Below are positions 23,091 through 36,173 of a stretch of DNA of 64,000 nt, piece after piece. Each line of letters starts with the position of its first letter. The stretch's first letter is position 1. Position numbers and translations under genes: made by a program. The notes beneath the pieces are model-generated. The model ran no database searches and was not told the DNA's origin. It saw only the letters and a program-made list of their open reading frames with translations. Source of the DNA: Cycas panzhihuaensis. Taxonomy: Eukaryota > Cycadophyta. Location: assembly GCA_023213395.1 (NCBI GenBank), contig CM041465.1, forward strand, positions 143,847,741-143,911,740, written 5' to 3'.

Positions 23091-24229
23091 GGCAATCTCT
23101 AGGGTCTTAATGGTTATGGTAAAAGAATAATGCCGAAGACACTCACACACTTTGGAAGGGAGGAGATCCTTGGGATCAAAAGTGATAATATGTTAGTTGG
23201 TAAGTATGGTGCTAATAGTATAAATGGGGATTTCCTTATACCCTAAGGCTTCCAAAAGTAAGTTTTCTTAGTCAAGGTAGCTTTGTAAGATGTCCATGAT
23301 AGACATACCTATAGAAACTATATGTAGTTTATTAATAATAGAGAATGATTTCCCTTTGCCTATTGGTTAAGGAAGGGCTCTTCTAAAGAAATATCAACCA
23401 AGGCATACAAGGATTATCTTAGGAAGGATTGGGATCTTAGTTGGTTAGGGTTAGGGAATAATAGCCAATTGTTAAGAAGTAGAAGTTTCTTCAACTCCCT
23501 TAGTTACTTGAGCCCAAGTCATGGTAAATACTTGAGTTATGTCAAGCATTTAGATGACTCTCTTGCCCTTGGTATTATAGCATTAGGTAGCTTTAATAGA
23601 CTCTTGCTCTTTAGGGGAAGAGTTACTTAGTTAAGTCTAGGGTTAGTCCTTAGGTTAGTTTGAAGAAGGGTTGGGTGGCATCTTTCATTGAGGTTAGGAT
23701 CATCCCCTTCCTCTCTGGATTTGTTGCTAAGGTTGGGTCTTCAAAGATCCTTGATTTGAGAAAGGGTCCTAATGGACCAACTACTTAAGGTTGGTCTTGG
23801 ATGCAAATTAAGAAGGAGGATCCTATAGTAGTGATTGCTCAAGATGTTGGGTCCAATAATGGATGTCATTATAAGTATATTTTTTATGAATCAAATACCA
23901 CCTCTTTTAAGGGGGGTATAAATTATTCTTATCTTAAGGAAGGATAGCATTACTTCCTCTAGTTTGGGAAGTGGTTTAGGCTACTAGGTAAACTAGCCTA
24001 TACCCATAGGAGGGAACACATGGCTTAGGCTAGCTTATGGATGGCTACAACTTCAAGTCTTTTAATGCTCACTCAAATAAGCAAATAGTAGAAGTTAAGG
24101 AGTTTATGGCCCTATCAATATTATTGACAGGGATCCTTAGAGCATGTGGTTGGGGCCTTTGGTCTCGTAGTAGAGGTAATGTATCTCACCATAGGGGGGC
24201 TTTATTGACCTTCTTTAAGCCTACTTAGA
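23091..24229 (-). pseudogene. T1 Gag C-terminal region, decayed
   Basis: Sequence between the recognisable Gag core and protease. Translations of the minus strand are full of stops. No zinc knuckle could be made out. Confidence 0.35.
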
Positions 24230-24740
24230 TCTCAATGGATTCTAGAGAAAGGCACTTGGTAATTATTGAGTCATACATAGTTACATCCATCTTAAGAACT
24301 TTCACATGAACTTCAAGATGAAGAGCATTAACAAAGATATCTTGTTTTAGGTCTTTAGATAGAGCAACCTATAATGACTAGAGTAGATCATAGAAATAGC
24401 ATAAGAAGTCTCTATTGAGCTTATCTTGGTCTTGTTTGAGAAAGAATATGGCTTTAGCCTCACTCTCAAAGGGACGTGACATATCAAAGTAATTAACAAA
24501 GGTATCCATTAATTACTGAAAGTAATAGATAGAGTGTAGGAGCAAGTGGTAAAACCACTTGAGAGCATCACCTTAGATAGACCTATGAAAGAGATTTATT
24601 AACATATGATTATATGGCCAGTAGTTTATACATACCATGGAAAAAGCCTTAACATGATCTTTAGGGTCTTAGGATGAAGTGCCTTCAAGCTTGGGCATTT
24701 CTGGGAATGAGGTGGCCTATTGGTCCTGAGGGCTTCAAGG
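24230..24740 (-). pseudogene. Gag core of Tat-like element T1
   Basis: Ty3/gypsy Gag (Retrotrans_gag family), the particle-forming protein. Reading the minus strand from about 24,705: MPKLEGTSS, DPKDHVKAFSMVC, GDALKWFYHLLLHSIYYF (family G-x-A-x-x-W-F), LMDTFVNYFDMSRPFES, FFLKQDQDKLNRDFLCYF and IFVNALHLEVH. The block stays in one frame for about 160 codons with only stop codons, and its plus-strand open frames are shadows. It is followed on the N-terminal side by a Pro/Tyr-rich region. Confidence 0.8.
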
Positions 24741-25336
24741 GAAGGGGGGCTAGTCTTATAGTTAACAAAGGGTCATGCCCTAGAGGATCAATTAGTGGAA
24801 AAGCTAGCTAGGATGGATAAACTAGTTATGTTTGGGTCCCAACATAATGTGCATACCCTTGTTGGTGGGTTTGATATGATGGAATAGTTTATGGGTTGGG
24901 TACTTATAGAATAGGTCCCCCATATGATGAAGTAGCATAAGGGGGGGATTGATAAGGAATATTGGCATGTGCAACCACTCCTTAACAAATAGTTATATAA
25001 GATAGGATTGGGTCGAGTCTAGGTTAAGCTTGATAAGGCTAGACAATAGGACCTTAAAAAATAAGAATAGTTTAGTGACCTATAGCTTAATAGGACTATG
25101 TGTATGGATCATCACTTATAAGCAAGGCTTAGTAAGGTGGAAAAAGATAGGATGGAGTATGTGGGATGGGGTTTAGCCCATATGGGCCTCCAATTAGAGG
25201 GGTAACCCCATATGGGCAGAGTGGATCCACTCTAAAGGTAAGTTAAGGATAAGGTTAAGTAACATATCCAGGTGGGACAAAGGTGGACTAACTAGGTAGA
25301 GGGGTAAGTTAGGCAGGTTAAGTAAGAGGTGGAGGG
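24741..25336 (-). pseudogene. T1 Gag N-terminal Pro/Tyr-rich region
   Basis: The minus strand translates to PYQSPPYATSSYGGP, IPSYQTHQQGYAHYVGTQ and LIDPLGHDPLL, a low-complexity Pro/Tyr/Gln region in frame with the Gag core. It is interrupted at 25,336 by element C and continues at 29,467. Confidence 0.55.
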
Positions 25337-25658
25337 TGTTGGAATATGTGTACATATTAATTAATATAAATGTAGCCTATTTATGTATCTAATTATATGG
25401 AGGAATATTCTCGAGTGTAGTGAGCTAATGGATGTAATTGTATCGATATTTTATCACTTTAGATCTATATATATAAATCAAAGTCCAACCTTTGTAACAA
25501 CATCATTTTGTCATAATACAATTATTTTTATTTGTGGGTTTTCACCTATAAGGGTTTTCCATGGTAATCTAGTATTCTGTGCAATCTGGTTCTGCTTGAT
25601 ATCTGCCTATTATGAAAGATCTTGTTGACCTTATTTGCTTCATTTTTATTTCCTAATA
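25337..25658 (+). repeat. 5' LTR of element C
   Basis: 322 bp, TGTTGGAATATG to tttcctaata, aligned with 29,152-29,461. Contains the palindrome-like atatgtgtacatat. Confidence 0.9.
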
Positions 25659-25670
25659 TGGTATTAGAGC
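25659..25670 (+). other. Primer-binding site of element C
   Basis: TGGTATTAGAGC, one C-to-T change from the initiator tRNA-Met complement, directly after the LTR. Confidence 0.85.
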
Positions 25671-28600
25671 TTATAGGTCATGCATAAGTAGATGATCATT
25701 GTCAAAGGTCCAACCAATGGTGCTAAGTCATTTTGTCTTACCCTAAGTCAATTGGCATGTCTGATGACCTTATAGAATAGCCACAGAGGTGCAGATGATC
25801 ATTATGGGATCTTGGGAGCCTTCTATCCTTGTTTATAGGTATTCTAAGCTATATGGAGGTGTGTGGACAAGTTTTGACTCTATTTCTAGCCATGTGAGCC
25901 CTGTTTGAGCCTACTAAAGGTATCATATCCCTGTTTGATGATGTCACTATGTTTGCATACCCTAGAGTCATTTGCCAACCCTCTATTGGTAATGGGAGAG
26001 TGCAGAACCCTAGCAAAGCTAATTGCAATACTGTGAAGTCATAATATGGCCAATATTTTTAAGGTATTCTCTATATATATATTCACTTATTTAATACTTT
26101 AGGGTTTGAATATATATATATATATATCACTTATTTATGATAACTATGATGTGGCTCTTGATATTCTTCCTTTGTCTAGTTGCTCGTATATATTTATATG
26201 CCTTACATGTATATTATAGGTTAGTTACTCATATATTATTTGTGTACCTTTAGGGTTTAAATATATATCTTTTGATCACTCATTTATGATAACTATGATG
26301 TGGCTTTTGATATTCTTCCTTTAGTTAGTTGCTCGTATATATTTGTGTGCCTTGCATGTATATTATAACATGGCTATTATATTCAAGTTGTGATTATATA
26401 TTGCAATATTGTGTCACTTGTTTATGTAAGTAATCTACATCACCCTCTTGGGTATTTGAGTCACCATGTATTATATAACATATATTTCAGTTGCTACCAT
26501 CCGTTTGGTTAATATGTATAATGCCCAGTATATATGTTGCCACGTGGAGAATAGCATTGCAGCCTATGTGATTACTCAGTCATTATTTTAATCTACATGA
26601 TAAGTAATTTAATCATTGCACACTTTAACCCTGCATGTTGATACATGTTGATTTGATCATTGGTTTGTGTATTGTCACCCTTACATGCAATTCAGTTTCC
26701 CATTCAATATTACATGGTTGTGATGGTATTTTATATTTGAAATTGCTTGTTAATCATCATATCTTCGACTATGTGATTATTAATACGCATTATATATATA
26801 TTTGATATATATTCTAGTTGTTTGATGATTTATAAAGTCACCATTGTATATTACATTGCCTTTTGTTAATTTCACCTTTATTATTTTATAAAGTTATTTT
26901 AATAATATGATTTATGACCTTATATATATCATGTTTTGATATTGGTAGGCCTCATATATGATACTATTAAGTTGAGCCTTTTTTTGATATATATATGTGT
27001 GTGTATGTGTGTCATAAGTCTCTTAGATATCATTATCAAGAAAATCTTGTATTGCCATCATTGTGTGATATTAAGTTATTCTCTTACATCTTGAGTTATG
27101 TTATTTCAAGATGGTATTATATCACATGGTAGTAAGTTATTCTCTTACATCTTTATGATGATGTATGCATTTTGAGTTGGCCATCTAATGCATTTTTCCT
27201 CAATAAGAAGAAGGACTTGTATAAAACTTTGACTTGATGAATGAGTAACATTGATGAGGTGAGTTTAGACTCTATTGTATACGATTACATGAGAGAGCTA
27301 TTAAAGTGATGATGGTGATGTATTGGTGACTTAATTTGAAGAGAGTGCATTAAGCATGCTTCCCTAATGGCAATATAAGGCAATGATGTGGTCCTTATTA
27401 CATGTGCATTACATGGCAAGATTAGGCATATTATGGGCAAGTTTGTGGGCTAGAGATGGGCAAAGTTTGTAGTAGGTTACCTCATTGTAAGTGAGTTACA
27501 TGAGAGAGGATTGATGAGTGAGATGGGTGAGAGATAGGAAGATAAGGGAAAGTTTGAGTGGGATACCTTAATTGCAATATATTGTAAACTCTATTACTAT
27601 TTTAGTATGGCATGGATTATTGCATAAAGTTCATGTTTATATGGTTGATTCAGTGAAATAAGTGTGGTTTTTGAGTTCTATTGCATCAGATGTATATGAG
27701 GTGATGAATTTCAGAATTTGCTTATATGAGTGGTTGTTATTTATGATGGAAAGATATACTTTGATTAGTTGGACTGATGATAGCATGAGGTTTATGGCCT
27801 GGTTTGATATTAATTTGACATAGGTGCATATCTGAACAAGTTTGATGTGGAACTAAGATAATGTGTTTGATAAATTTGAAGTGTGAATGGAAAGGTCTAA
27901 AGATGAGATGCCTTAAAATCGATGATGCCTTCATCGTATATGTACAATTATCCTATAAGGTTATATTACAGGTGAGTATCATGATGCAGATGGTGAGGTT
28001 AGTATATGTTGTGGTTTACCTCCCATGTTTTTATGGCAGAAATTATAGCAAATAGGTATTTAGGATCCCTTGTTGTGATTGTTCATGGTATATATTTCTC
28101 TCATGTGTGTTTAGTCCAAGTTAAAAGCCTTCTATTTATTTCCTTTGGTGCATTGGAGTGCACACATCTTAGACAAAGATTGTAGTAGTAAGATTATAAT
28201 AGTTGGAAGCCTATGGGTTGTTTAGCTTACAAAAGTGTGATCTACAGGGGAAATGCATTGTGATCAGTCTAGATGTTATGTTGAAAAGTTAGTAGTGTAT
28301 CATGTTGAGTGTCATTTAGTTACAAGTTTTATCCTTCATTGCTTCACTTTTCCAAGTCATTATTTAGTAGGTGTGGGGCTTTGTTTACCTAACATTGTGC
28401 TTGAGATAGAAGTAGGACCTAGTGAGTGATTGATGATGAGGAGTTGTTAGATGATGAGACATGGATTACAACCCTATATTTTGTTGATAGTTAAAGACCT
28501 ATAGGATGGTGGAAGATCATAAATAAGCATGCCAATCAAATCTTATGATAGATATCAATGTTCTAGTGAGTGATAATTCACAATGAAGAGTTGTATCAAA

Positions 28601-28905
28601 GCAAAGAACCTGGTCAGTTTGTAAGTTAGTAAGCATTTTTCATAGTAGTAGGAAGAAGGATTAAGGTACAAGGAGACAATTTTGCACCAGTCTATATGTT
28701 GATTGGTCCATTTAATCCTTACTTTAGTAGCTTTAGATAGTTGGGTATCATATTATATCATATTAGCATTCCTTAATGACAACTTGAAGAGGTGATTCAC
28801 ATGGCTCAAGTGGCTCAATCTTTTGGTTTAGTCAAAGGAATATGGCTGAGTTGTATAGACAAAGTGTCAAGTGTAAAGAGAGTTATATGGTTGCAAGTCT
28901 ATTAG
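25671..28905 (+). other. Interior of element C without recognisable coding
   Basis: No frame resembles a retroelement protein. A tandem duplication with period 151 bp lies at 26,098-26,368 (both copies contain atttatgataactatgatgtgg). The rest is AT-rich with TA microsatellite stretches near 26,110 and 26,985. Confidence 0.5.
26098..26368 (+). repeat. Two-copy tandem repeat, period 151 bp
   Basis: Copies begin tttagggttt at 26,098 and 26,249 and share atgataactatgatgtggc, ttgatattcttccttt and gttgctcgtatatattt. Confidence 0.85.
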
Positions 28906-29095
28906 AGTCACATTCAAAAAATTGAGCACATACGAGGCATTACACCATTACATTCAAGTGAAGATCAGATCAGGGAAGATGTAAGTGGAAGATTATCCAA
29001 GTTGAGATCGACTTGTGGATATATTCACCAAGCTCAAACTAAAGATCACTACATCAACATTCATGTATATTGGGTTGATTAAGGTTATCCTTGAG
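28906..29095 (+). pseudogene. RNase H C-terminal vestige in element C
   Basis: The plus strand gives LHHYIQVKIRSGKM then DRLVDIFTKL, which correspond to the last part of copia RNase H (family: H-x-x-I-x-E-K-x-x-x-G ... D-Q-L-A-D-I-F-T-K). It lies just before the polypurine tract, where it belongs. The rest of pol is missing. Confidence 0.65.
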
Positions 29096-29140
29096 AGGGG
29101 GTCTATTCCCAATGATAAACCTTATTACCCCACATTTACA

Positions 29141-29151
29141 TTAAGAGGGAA
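29141..29151 (+). other. Polypurine tract of element C
   Basis: ttaagagggaa directly before the right LTR. Confidence 0.75.
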
Positions 29152-29461
29152 TGTTGGAATATGTGTACATATTGACTAATGTAAATGGAGCCTATTTATG
29201 TGCTTAATTATGTGGAGGAATATTCTCGAGTATAGTGAGTTGATGGATGTAATTATATTGATATTTTATCACTTTATATCTATAAATATAGATCAAAGTC
29301 CAACCTTTATAACAATATCATTTTGTCATAATATGATTATTTTTTTTATGGGTTTTCACCCATAAGGGTTTCACATGGCAGTCTAGTGTCCCGTGCAATT
29401 TATTTCTACTTGATGTAAAAGATCTCGTCAACCTTGTTTGCTTTATTTGTGTTTCCCAATA
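29152..29461 (+). repeat. 3' LTR of element C
   Basis: 310 bp, TGTTGGAATATG to tttcccaata, followed by the GAGGG target duplication. Confidence 0.9.
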
Positions 29462-29466
29462 GAGGG

Positions 29467-30490
29467 GGTTAGGGACCTCTAAAAGTCCTATTGGATAAAG
29501 GGATGAAGAGAAAGGGGCACAAGGGTAGTCTAGGAAACTAATAGCTATAAAATAGAGGTGTGTATCTTATTTATCAAAAAAATAAGTGGAGGAATAGGTG
29601 GGGTAGGTTGAGAAATAGGCTGGACATAATTGGAAGCTACTATCAATGTGCGACTCATAAATAAGGGTACTATCAATGGGAGTTGGATAAGTGGGGGCAT
29701 AAATAGTGCTAGTAGTTACAAAGTAGCATATTGTTATGAGGCTACTTACTATTAGGATTGGGAAATAGATAGGAGTAATATGAAAGTAACTCCAAATAAA
29801 CTTTAAGCCTAGGATGGAGTGAGAGCAACCACTACAGCTACTCCATATTTTACTCTAAGGATGGTTACAAGTTAAATAGAGTAAGTATGACCACAAGTAA
29901 GTTAGGGACTTGGTCTTCCTCTTGGGTTTAATCAAAGATAAAATTCTAAGTCATTAGATCAAGGGTTTAAGGAAGGTGATGGGGATAAGTAGCTCTAATG
30001 ACATAAGTAGGGGGTTTAATAAGGTCATAGTTTACTGTGTATAGCTAGTAGGTAAGTTTTATCTCCTTATGATAGGGCACAGACAACCCATAAGGATCAA
30101 CTACTTGATACCAATCTTATATGTAGGCTTTATATAGATCTTGGGTCTGATACAAATCTTAGGTTGGGTAAATCTCTTATTATTGGAAAGGAGGTTAGGC
30201 CTAAAAGGGATTTGTAGATCACTCAAGAGGGATTTAGCCTACCATTGAGGAATGCTCAATGGGCAAAGGATTATATGGATATGATAGATCATAGATAGAT
30301 GAAGGGAGGCATGTGAGATAGTGAGAGAATCATTATATATAAGAGGTAAATAGAGAAGACAAAGGAGGTCTAAAGGTGAGGTATGTACCCAGACTCTAAG
30401 GCTATTAAGTAAGTGTCAGGGATCCTCACAAAGATAAGCCATAAACTAAATAGAGTTTCACTCTATCACAAAGGGCTTGAATAAGGAAAA
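29467..30490 (-). pseudogene. T1 Gag N-terminal/leader region between C and D
   Basis: Assigned to T1 by position between insertions C and D. The minus strand gives Ser/Pro-rich decayed translation (such as LSPSPSLNP) but nothing alignable from memory. Plus-strand frames are short. Confidence 0.4.
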
Positions 30491-30910
30491 TGTTAGAATT
30501 TAGAATTTAAATTTCATATCATATTGTGATATAGTGAGTATACATAGCAAAAATATAACAAACATATATAATAAAGAATTATCTCATGAGGAATGTACAT
30601 GTATAAAAGAATAAATATGAATATAAAGTAATGCAGTAGATCAAACATATAATAAGAATTCACCACAAGAGAGGTAACAAATTTATTCATGAAAAACTCA
30701 ATATAGGAAAAAACATGAGAGAAGGCAGAGATTAGAGCTCATTTTTTATATCAAAAGGAATATATCGCCAGCCTTTACATTATCTAATAGTATTTGTACA
30801 TAGATATATATGTGTAGCATATATGTCAATGTATCTAATTAGTGGGATTTTATCTGGGTTTATCACATTAATATTAAACATTATATATGAATATATTATA
30901 TATTCCATCA
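30491..30910 (-). repeat. 3' LTR of element D
   Basis: 420 bp. It lacks an internal stretch of about 85 bp found in the other copy around 34,720-34,805. A minus-strand polypurine tract (AAGAGAGAA) adjoins at 30,911-30,919. Confidence 0.8.
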
Positions 30911-32351
30911 TTCTCTCTTAATGTTTAATGTCTTTAAATTAATATTTCAGTATTCAAGTTTTCATGTCTTCATATTTGTTAGATTTCATAACCTATATCA
31001 AAATTTGTATATGTATATTAAGTTGTAATCTATAATATCACCTATAACTTGTAAATCTATCATCCATCAAGCTTGTCTCCTACAAGCATGAACCTATTAA
31101 ATATTAATAATCATTAACCAACACCAACATGTAGTTATCTATGAACCTCAATGACTAACTATGAGTAACCAACTTGGAAACTAAATACCAATCATCAATA
31201 ATCAACTACTATATGAAATGCTTTGCTGAACATCTTCATATCTTTACATGTAATGCTACTATAAAACATCATCTATCAACTAGTCATCAACAATCTCAAA
31301 AAATAATTACTAATATCCATATAAAATAATAACCATCTACCAAAATATATAGGTAACTAACCACTATAATTGTTAGTTCTATAGTAAGTACTTCTTATAT
31401 GTGGTTTATCAACAAACAAGAGTAACATGAAATCCCTCTTCTCTTGTATACAAGATTAACAATATAAAATATGTGTTGTATAAGAGTAGTACCATTCATC
31501 TCACATCTTACATATAAGAAAATATCTTATGTGTTGTTTTTATCAATGCTTCTATACACTTATAGATTTAGTTTAATAACCATTAATAAAATATCAACAT
31601 CATTAATCATTAAAATAAATTAACTCTAGGAACAAGGCATACTACTTAGCCAAGACAAGTTATCCATAACAATGTAACATTAAAATATATTTTGATGCCT
31701 CTTGTCATATATAGTGAGTCAAATTTTTCACTTATAAACACTTTTCTACTACTAGCTAGATAATCCCAATAGTTGAATTGGTATGCCAAGTAACAATGTA
31801 TAAGACTTTTCTCCTTCTCTTATAAATTAAGTGAAATTCTTAATCATCATAACTACCTAACTCTCCAACATCAAACAATCAAAGTAGGCCCTTTATCAAA
31901 TATTAGGTAGTACCATCATCATCAAATAGGTATCATGAATCATTCATTTGAGAACATATGTCCAAATAAATTAGGTGATCTTGCATTTGATTAGTGTTGT
32001 GCACCATTAAACTAAATGGTTAAATTCTAAGGGGAATTTTTAGGTCAAACATTTATATAAAATTTTCACATCAACATAATATCAAATATATCCCACTTTA
32101 TATATTTTTCATCTATTATAAGCCTTAAAATATCATAAATAAACCTTAAATATCTTTAATTTAAATGAAACTTCCTTTTCCATTCTTTATAAATCAATAA
32201 TAGCATTATCATCATATCGAAAGCCTTTGAAAATATTAAAATATATAAAAAGTTTTCTAAAAAAGGTCATAAAATGCATCTTTTATAAGGTTAAGAGCAT
32301 TTTAATCAACTTTACTAATTAATATCTTTATCATCTGATCTCTAAAATATG

Positions 32352-32465
32352 TGTTACAGTCACTTGTTTCAACTATCTTAAAATTCTCTTTCCAACGTAA
32401 CTGATGAGATAAAAAATGGATACTCTAGTGAAAAGTTATGGTTGAAAATGTGTCAATATGTTATA
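32352..32465 (-). other. Shared leader motif 1 in element D
   Basis: On the minus strand: CATAACTTTTCA, then about 35 bases later GTTGGAAAG (CTTTCCAA on the plus strand at 32,388-32,395). Orientation agrees with the element. Confidence 0.5.
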
Positions 32466-34433
32466 AAGAATATATGATCTTTAACAAATTCATTTAGCCC
32501 CTTTTATCTTGGGTCATTGGTCATGTCGTGACTCCATGTGACCATTTGTTGAATATCAAGGGAGCTTCACAGATTTGAAAATTTATTAAAAATAACTCAT
32601 TTAGCTTTTACAAATGTAAAAAATATGCAATCCAATTAATAGAATTTTCATGTTTATTCTTACCATGGATTTAAAACCTTCATCAAATATAATTTAATTT
32701 ATAAATCAAAATGTAAATTTTCTTATTGTAAAATAAATTTGTTACATGAATCCTTCTTCTTTATCTTGAATTTTTATGTAGACATTGTTACATACATCCT
32801 TCTTCTCTATCCCTATATATGTCAATGGAGGGTTTTTAAGTGACCTTCATGGACAAGTCATTGCTCCATATTTTCCTTTATTCTCCATATAAATAATCTA
32901 TAAAAATTTCTTCCATTTGGTTTCAAAATCATGTGCAAATCTACCCATGCACTTAAGTTAAGAAATACTATAAACATCAATCTTCAAAACCTTTAATTAG
33001 GAGTGTTTTTTGTGGAAGATATGGATCAATTTCTTATAGAAAATTACAAGTTAAAATAATGGTAAAGACCATAGATATGCATGTGCCTCCCTATAAACTT
33101 AACATTGATATGTAGGTCTAATTGAATATCATTTTTTCTCAAGTTGACTTGGATTCAATATAACTCTCATGGTAAAAAATTCTTAGTACCTTACAACAAT
33201 CATAAGCCCAGTAATCCTCGAGACACTCAAAGGGTTACTATCAATATTTTTAATGTGAGGACTAGCAAAGTATTAAGAGATTTTAAAGGAAGTATAGATG
33301 ATTTTGCTACTTTTGGCTAAACAAGAAGTTTAAATGGCATTTAATCATAAATACTTTCATTTAGTTTAGAAATGAGTTTCTTTGCTCCTAAGCTACTTGC
33401 TAACTTTCCTTCACTAGTCTTCCTTGTTTAAAAAGTTGTAGGCTTTTTGGTAGTATTGACAATATAATGCCAAGAAGGAATTGAAGGTGGTGTCCTTGGT
33501 TGTTCTATAAAAATATCTTCTAGCATACCACTTATTTCATATTTACATCAAACCCTAGTCTCATAATATATCAAATAATTAACATTCAAACCCTTAAATA
33601 TTTGTTCAAATCATATTGTCGCATGTTGCATAAATTTACCATAAAATAAGTAATCATGCCCTTAATATACTTATTAAACCATTCATGATGCAAGGGAACT
33701 TTTTCTTTAAATGTCATATATTTATTCAATTACTCAAATATTCCCTTAACTTCTTCTTTTTATCTAATGCTTCATATATCATCATAATACCATAATAAGC
33801 AAGCCTATATTAACTTTTCATTAACGTATACCCTTTTTTATTTATTATTACAAAATCCTATTAACATGCTACTTTTCATACCCCGTATTTGTTAATTTTT
33901 TTCACTCATTATATTATATAGACCTATTGCTTATTTCATGTACTAATAGGATGTTGAGTTATATTAAACATCTTTATTACTTACTAATTCTAAGGTTAAG
34001 TGAAGTGACTAGTTTTACAAAACCTTAGTCACATCTACAAGGGGTCGATTTACATTAGTGATCTTAATTGGCAATAATTACTCTTACATCTTCATCATAC
34101 TTCGTGGACTTGCTTTGAATACATGTATGTTACAAGTATATGGATCCAACATGCATAATATAATATCTATATAAATTCAAAAATTAGCATTACCCATTAA
34201 TAGTACTATTTCATTATCATATCACTTTGTTTGTTTCATATATATGCAACATGTATCTCATCTTTTTACTCTTAAATTACAATCACATGTTATTAGCATA
34301 ATTAACATAGTCAAATTTCTAGCTCATCATTCACACCTCATAATTAGCTCCTATACTAGCTCTATCATTGACATTCTAGCTCAACTAGATCAAATAGGCT
34401 TTCTTCTTACTTGCACAAGTTCTTTCATAACAT

Positions 34434-34445
34434 GGCTTGGATACC
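34434..34445 (-). other. Primer-binding site of element D (degenerate)
   Basis: ggcttggatacc, the reverse complement of GGTATCCAAGCC. It resembles the initiator tRNA-Met complement TGGTATCAGAGCC with changes, one base from the LTR. Confidence 0.6.
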
Positions 34446-34446
34446 G

Positions 34447-34953
34447 TGTTAGAATTTAGAATTTAAGTTTAGTATCATATTATGATGTAATCAGTATATA
34501 CAACAAAACTATAATAAACATGTATAATGAAGAATTATCTCATGAGGAATGTACATATTTAAAGGAATAAACATGAATATAAAGTAATGTAATAGATCAA
34601 ACATACAATAAGCATTTACCATAAGAGATATAACAAATTTATACATGAAAATTTTAGTGTGAAGAAAACACAATAAAATGTGGAGTTTGGAGCTCCTTTT
34701 TTATATTAGAATAAATACATCTCTAGGTCTTGGACCTTTCTCAAGTTCTCTAGTGGTGTATATATATATATTTATATCAATATTTACATTATGACTAGTA
34801 TATTATTTCTCTTGAGCCTTTACATTATCTAATAGCATTTGTACATAGATATACTTACATATCATATATGTTAATATATCTAATTAGTGGGATTTTATGT
34901 GGGTTCTTCACATTAACATTAAACATTATATATGTGAATATATCACATATTCA
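34447..34953 (-). repeat. 5' LTR of element D
   Basis: 507 bp, aligned with 30,491-30,910 apart from an extra stretch of about 85 bp near 34,720-34,805 that contains a TA microsatellite. Confidence 0.8.
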
Positions 34954-34989
34954 AATAAAGAGGAAGAGGAGTCAACATTGTCATGTAAA

Positions 34990-35951
34990 GCTAACACCCA
35001 ACTGACAAGTCTCTAGTATGGTTGCTAATGAATATGAATAGGCAAAAGGAGAGGATGTATAGACATGACCCTAAAACAAAACTAAATGATGAGGGAGATC
35101 CAAGATGGGAGGGATATAAATATACAAACCCCTATAGAGCACTTATATATTTCTTGTATATGAGCATGGGGATGATGGACAAGTTGTTTGTTAGATTAAT
35201 CTAAGGGTAATATGTAGGTATATGCTATGCACCAAATAAAAAGAGAAATAAAAGACTAAAGAATAAATAAATACTAATTAATAATTTAGAAAATAATGTA
35301 AGTAAATGAGATAATTATGTATCAAATAAGATGACAAATTAAAAGCTAACTAAAAAAGCCTAAGATAATATCAATCAAACCAAAAAAGTTATACCCTTGA
35401 AAGGGCCAAACAACACACCAAAAGCCCTCACTATATTAGGAGGTCAATTGAGTATGAATGTCCAAAAAAAAAAATACTCTAACATAACTACATATCTATC
35501 CTATGAAATTATATCTACGTAGGCAAATTAACTTATCCTAATTCAAACTCCTACATGACCTTAAGACAATAGACTTGATCTAAAAGAATAAAAAAAAGGA
35601 TAACCCAAAGTAAGAGGTCTAAAGAAATCAAGACCATAAGATAGATCTACTCATGGATAAGTTAATGGGGACTCATTAATATTAGTAATAGCACTTACAC
35701 AAGTATGAGGATAACCTAACAATCCTTACATGTGATTTCAATAAACCTTAAACTCAAAGAGGGTGAAGAAAAATGAGACACTACTCTCAATAAGATAAAT
35801 GAAGTTTACTTAATTACTTAGGCTCTATACATAAGCACATGGTGATGATAGGAATCTTTTATTGGCCCACTTGAAACATTGATATGGAGGATTTAATACA
35901 CTTAAAGGCATAAGATTAGGTCTCTTGTCTAGTGATAAATCCTAAGTAAAA
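34990..35951 (-). repeat. T1 upstream LTR, piece 1
   Basis: Aligns with T2 LTR positions 54,850-55,740, for example aaagtaagaggt...gaaatcaagaccat (35,616-35,640 and 55,407-55,442) and ctcatggataagtta. The end near 34,990-35,015 should be the LTR end next to the primer-binding site, which I could not identify. Interrupted by E at 35,952. Confidence 0.65.
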
Positions 35952-36173
35952 TATTATATGGATAATCCTGTAACCAATCAATATAGAGAAATATGAAGAG
36001 AATGGAAGAAATAAGATAAAGAAGAAAGAAGTATTCCGAAGAATATCATATCATATCATCATCATTATCCTTACAATAGAGTGGGATATATATAACATTC
36101 ACCCCTTATTATTATATTCCTACATTTATATCAACTAATATGATTAATCCTGATATAGTGGAGGGTCATAACA
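35952..36173 (-). repeat. 3' LTR of element E
   Basis: 222 bp. Read on the minus strand it starts TGTTATGACCCTCCA and ends ccatataata. Confidence 0.8.

Larger units (their letters stand above)
25337..29461 (+). mobile_element. Element C: internally deleted copia-like LTR element
   Basis: 4.1 kb with LTRs 25,337-25,658 and 29,152-29,461, both starting TGTTGGAATATGTGTACATA. The exact 5-bp duplication GAGGG flanks it (25,332-25,336 and 29,462-29,466). A primer-binding site and polypurine tract are present. The 3.5-kb interior holds only a vestige of RNase H at its 3' end, so the element is non-autonomous. It is inserted in the T1 gag region. Confidence 0.9.
30491..34953 (-). mobile_element. Element D: non-coding LTR element, minus strand
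   Basis: 4.5 kb. LTRs lie at 30,491-30,910 and 34,447-34,953. On the plus strand both begin TGTTAGAATTTAGAATTTAA and share gaattatctcatgaggaatg and taatagtatttgtacat-like runs. Orientation comes from the primer-binding site next to the right LTR and the polypurine tract next to the left one, both readable only on the minus strand. The interior (30,926-34,433) has no recognisable protein. The flanks gaaaa and aataa are not a clean duplication. Confidence 0.8.
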
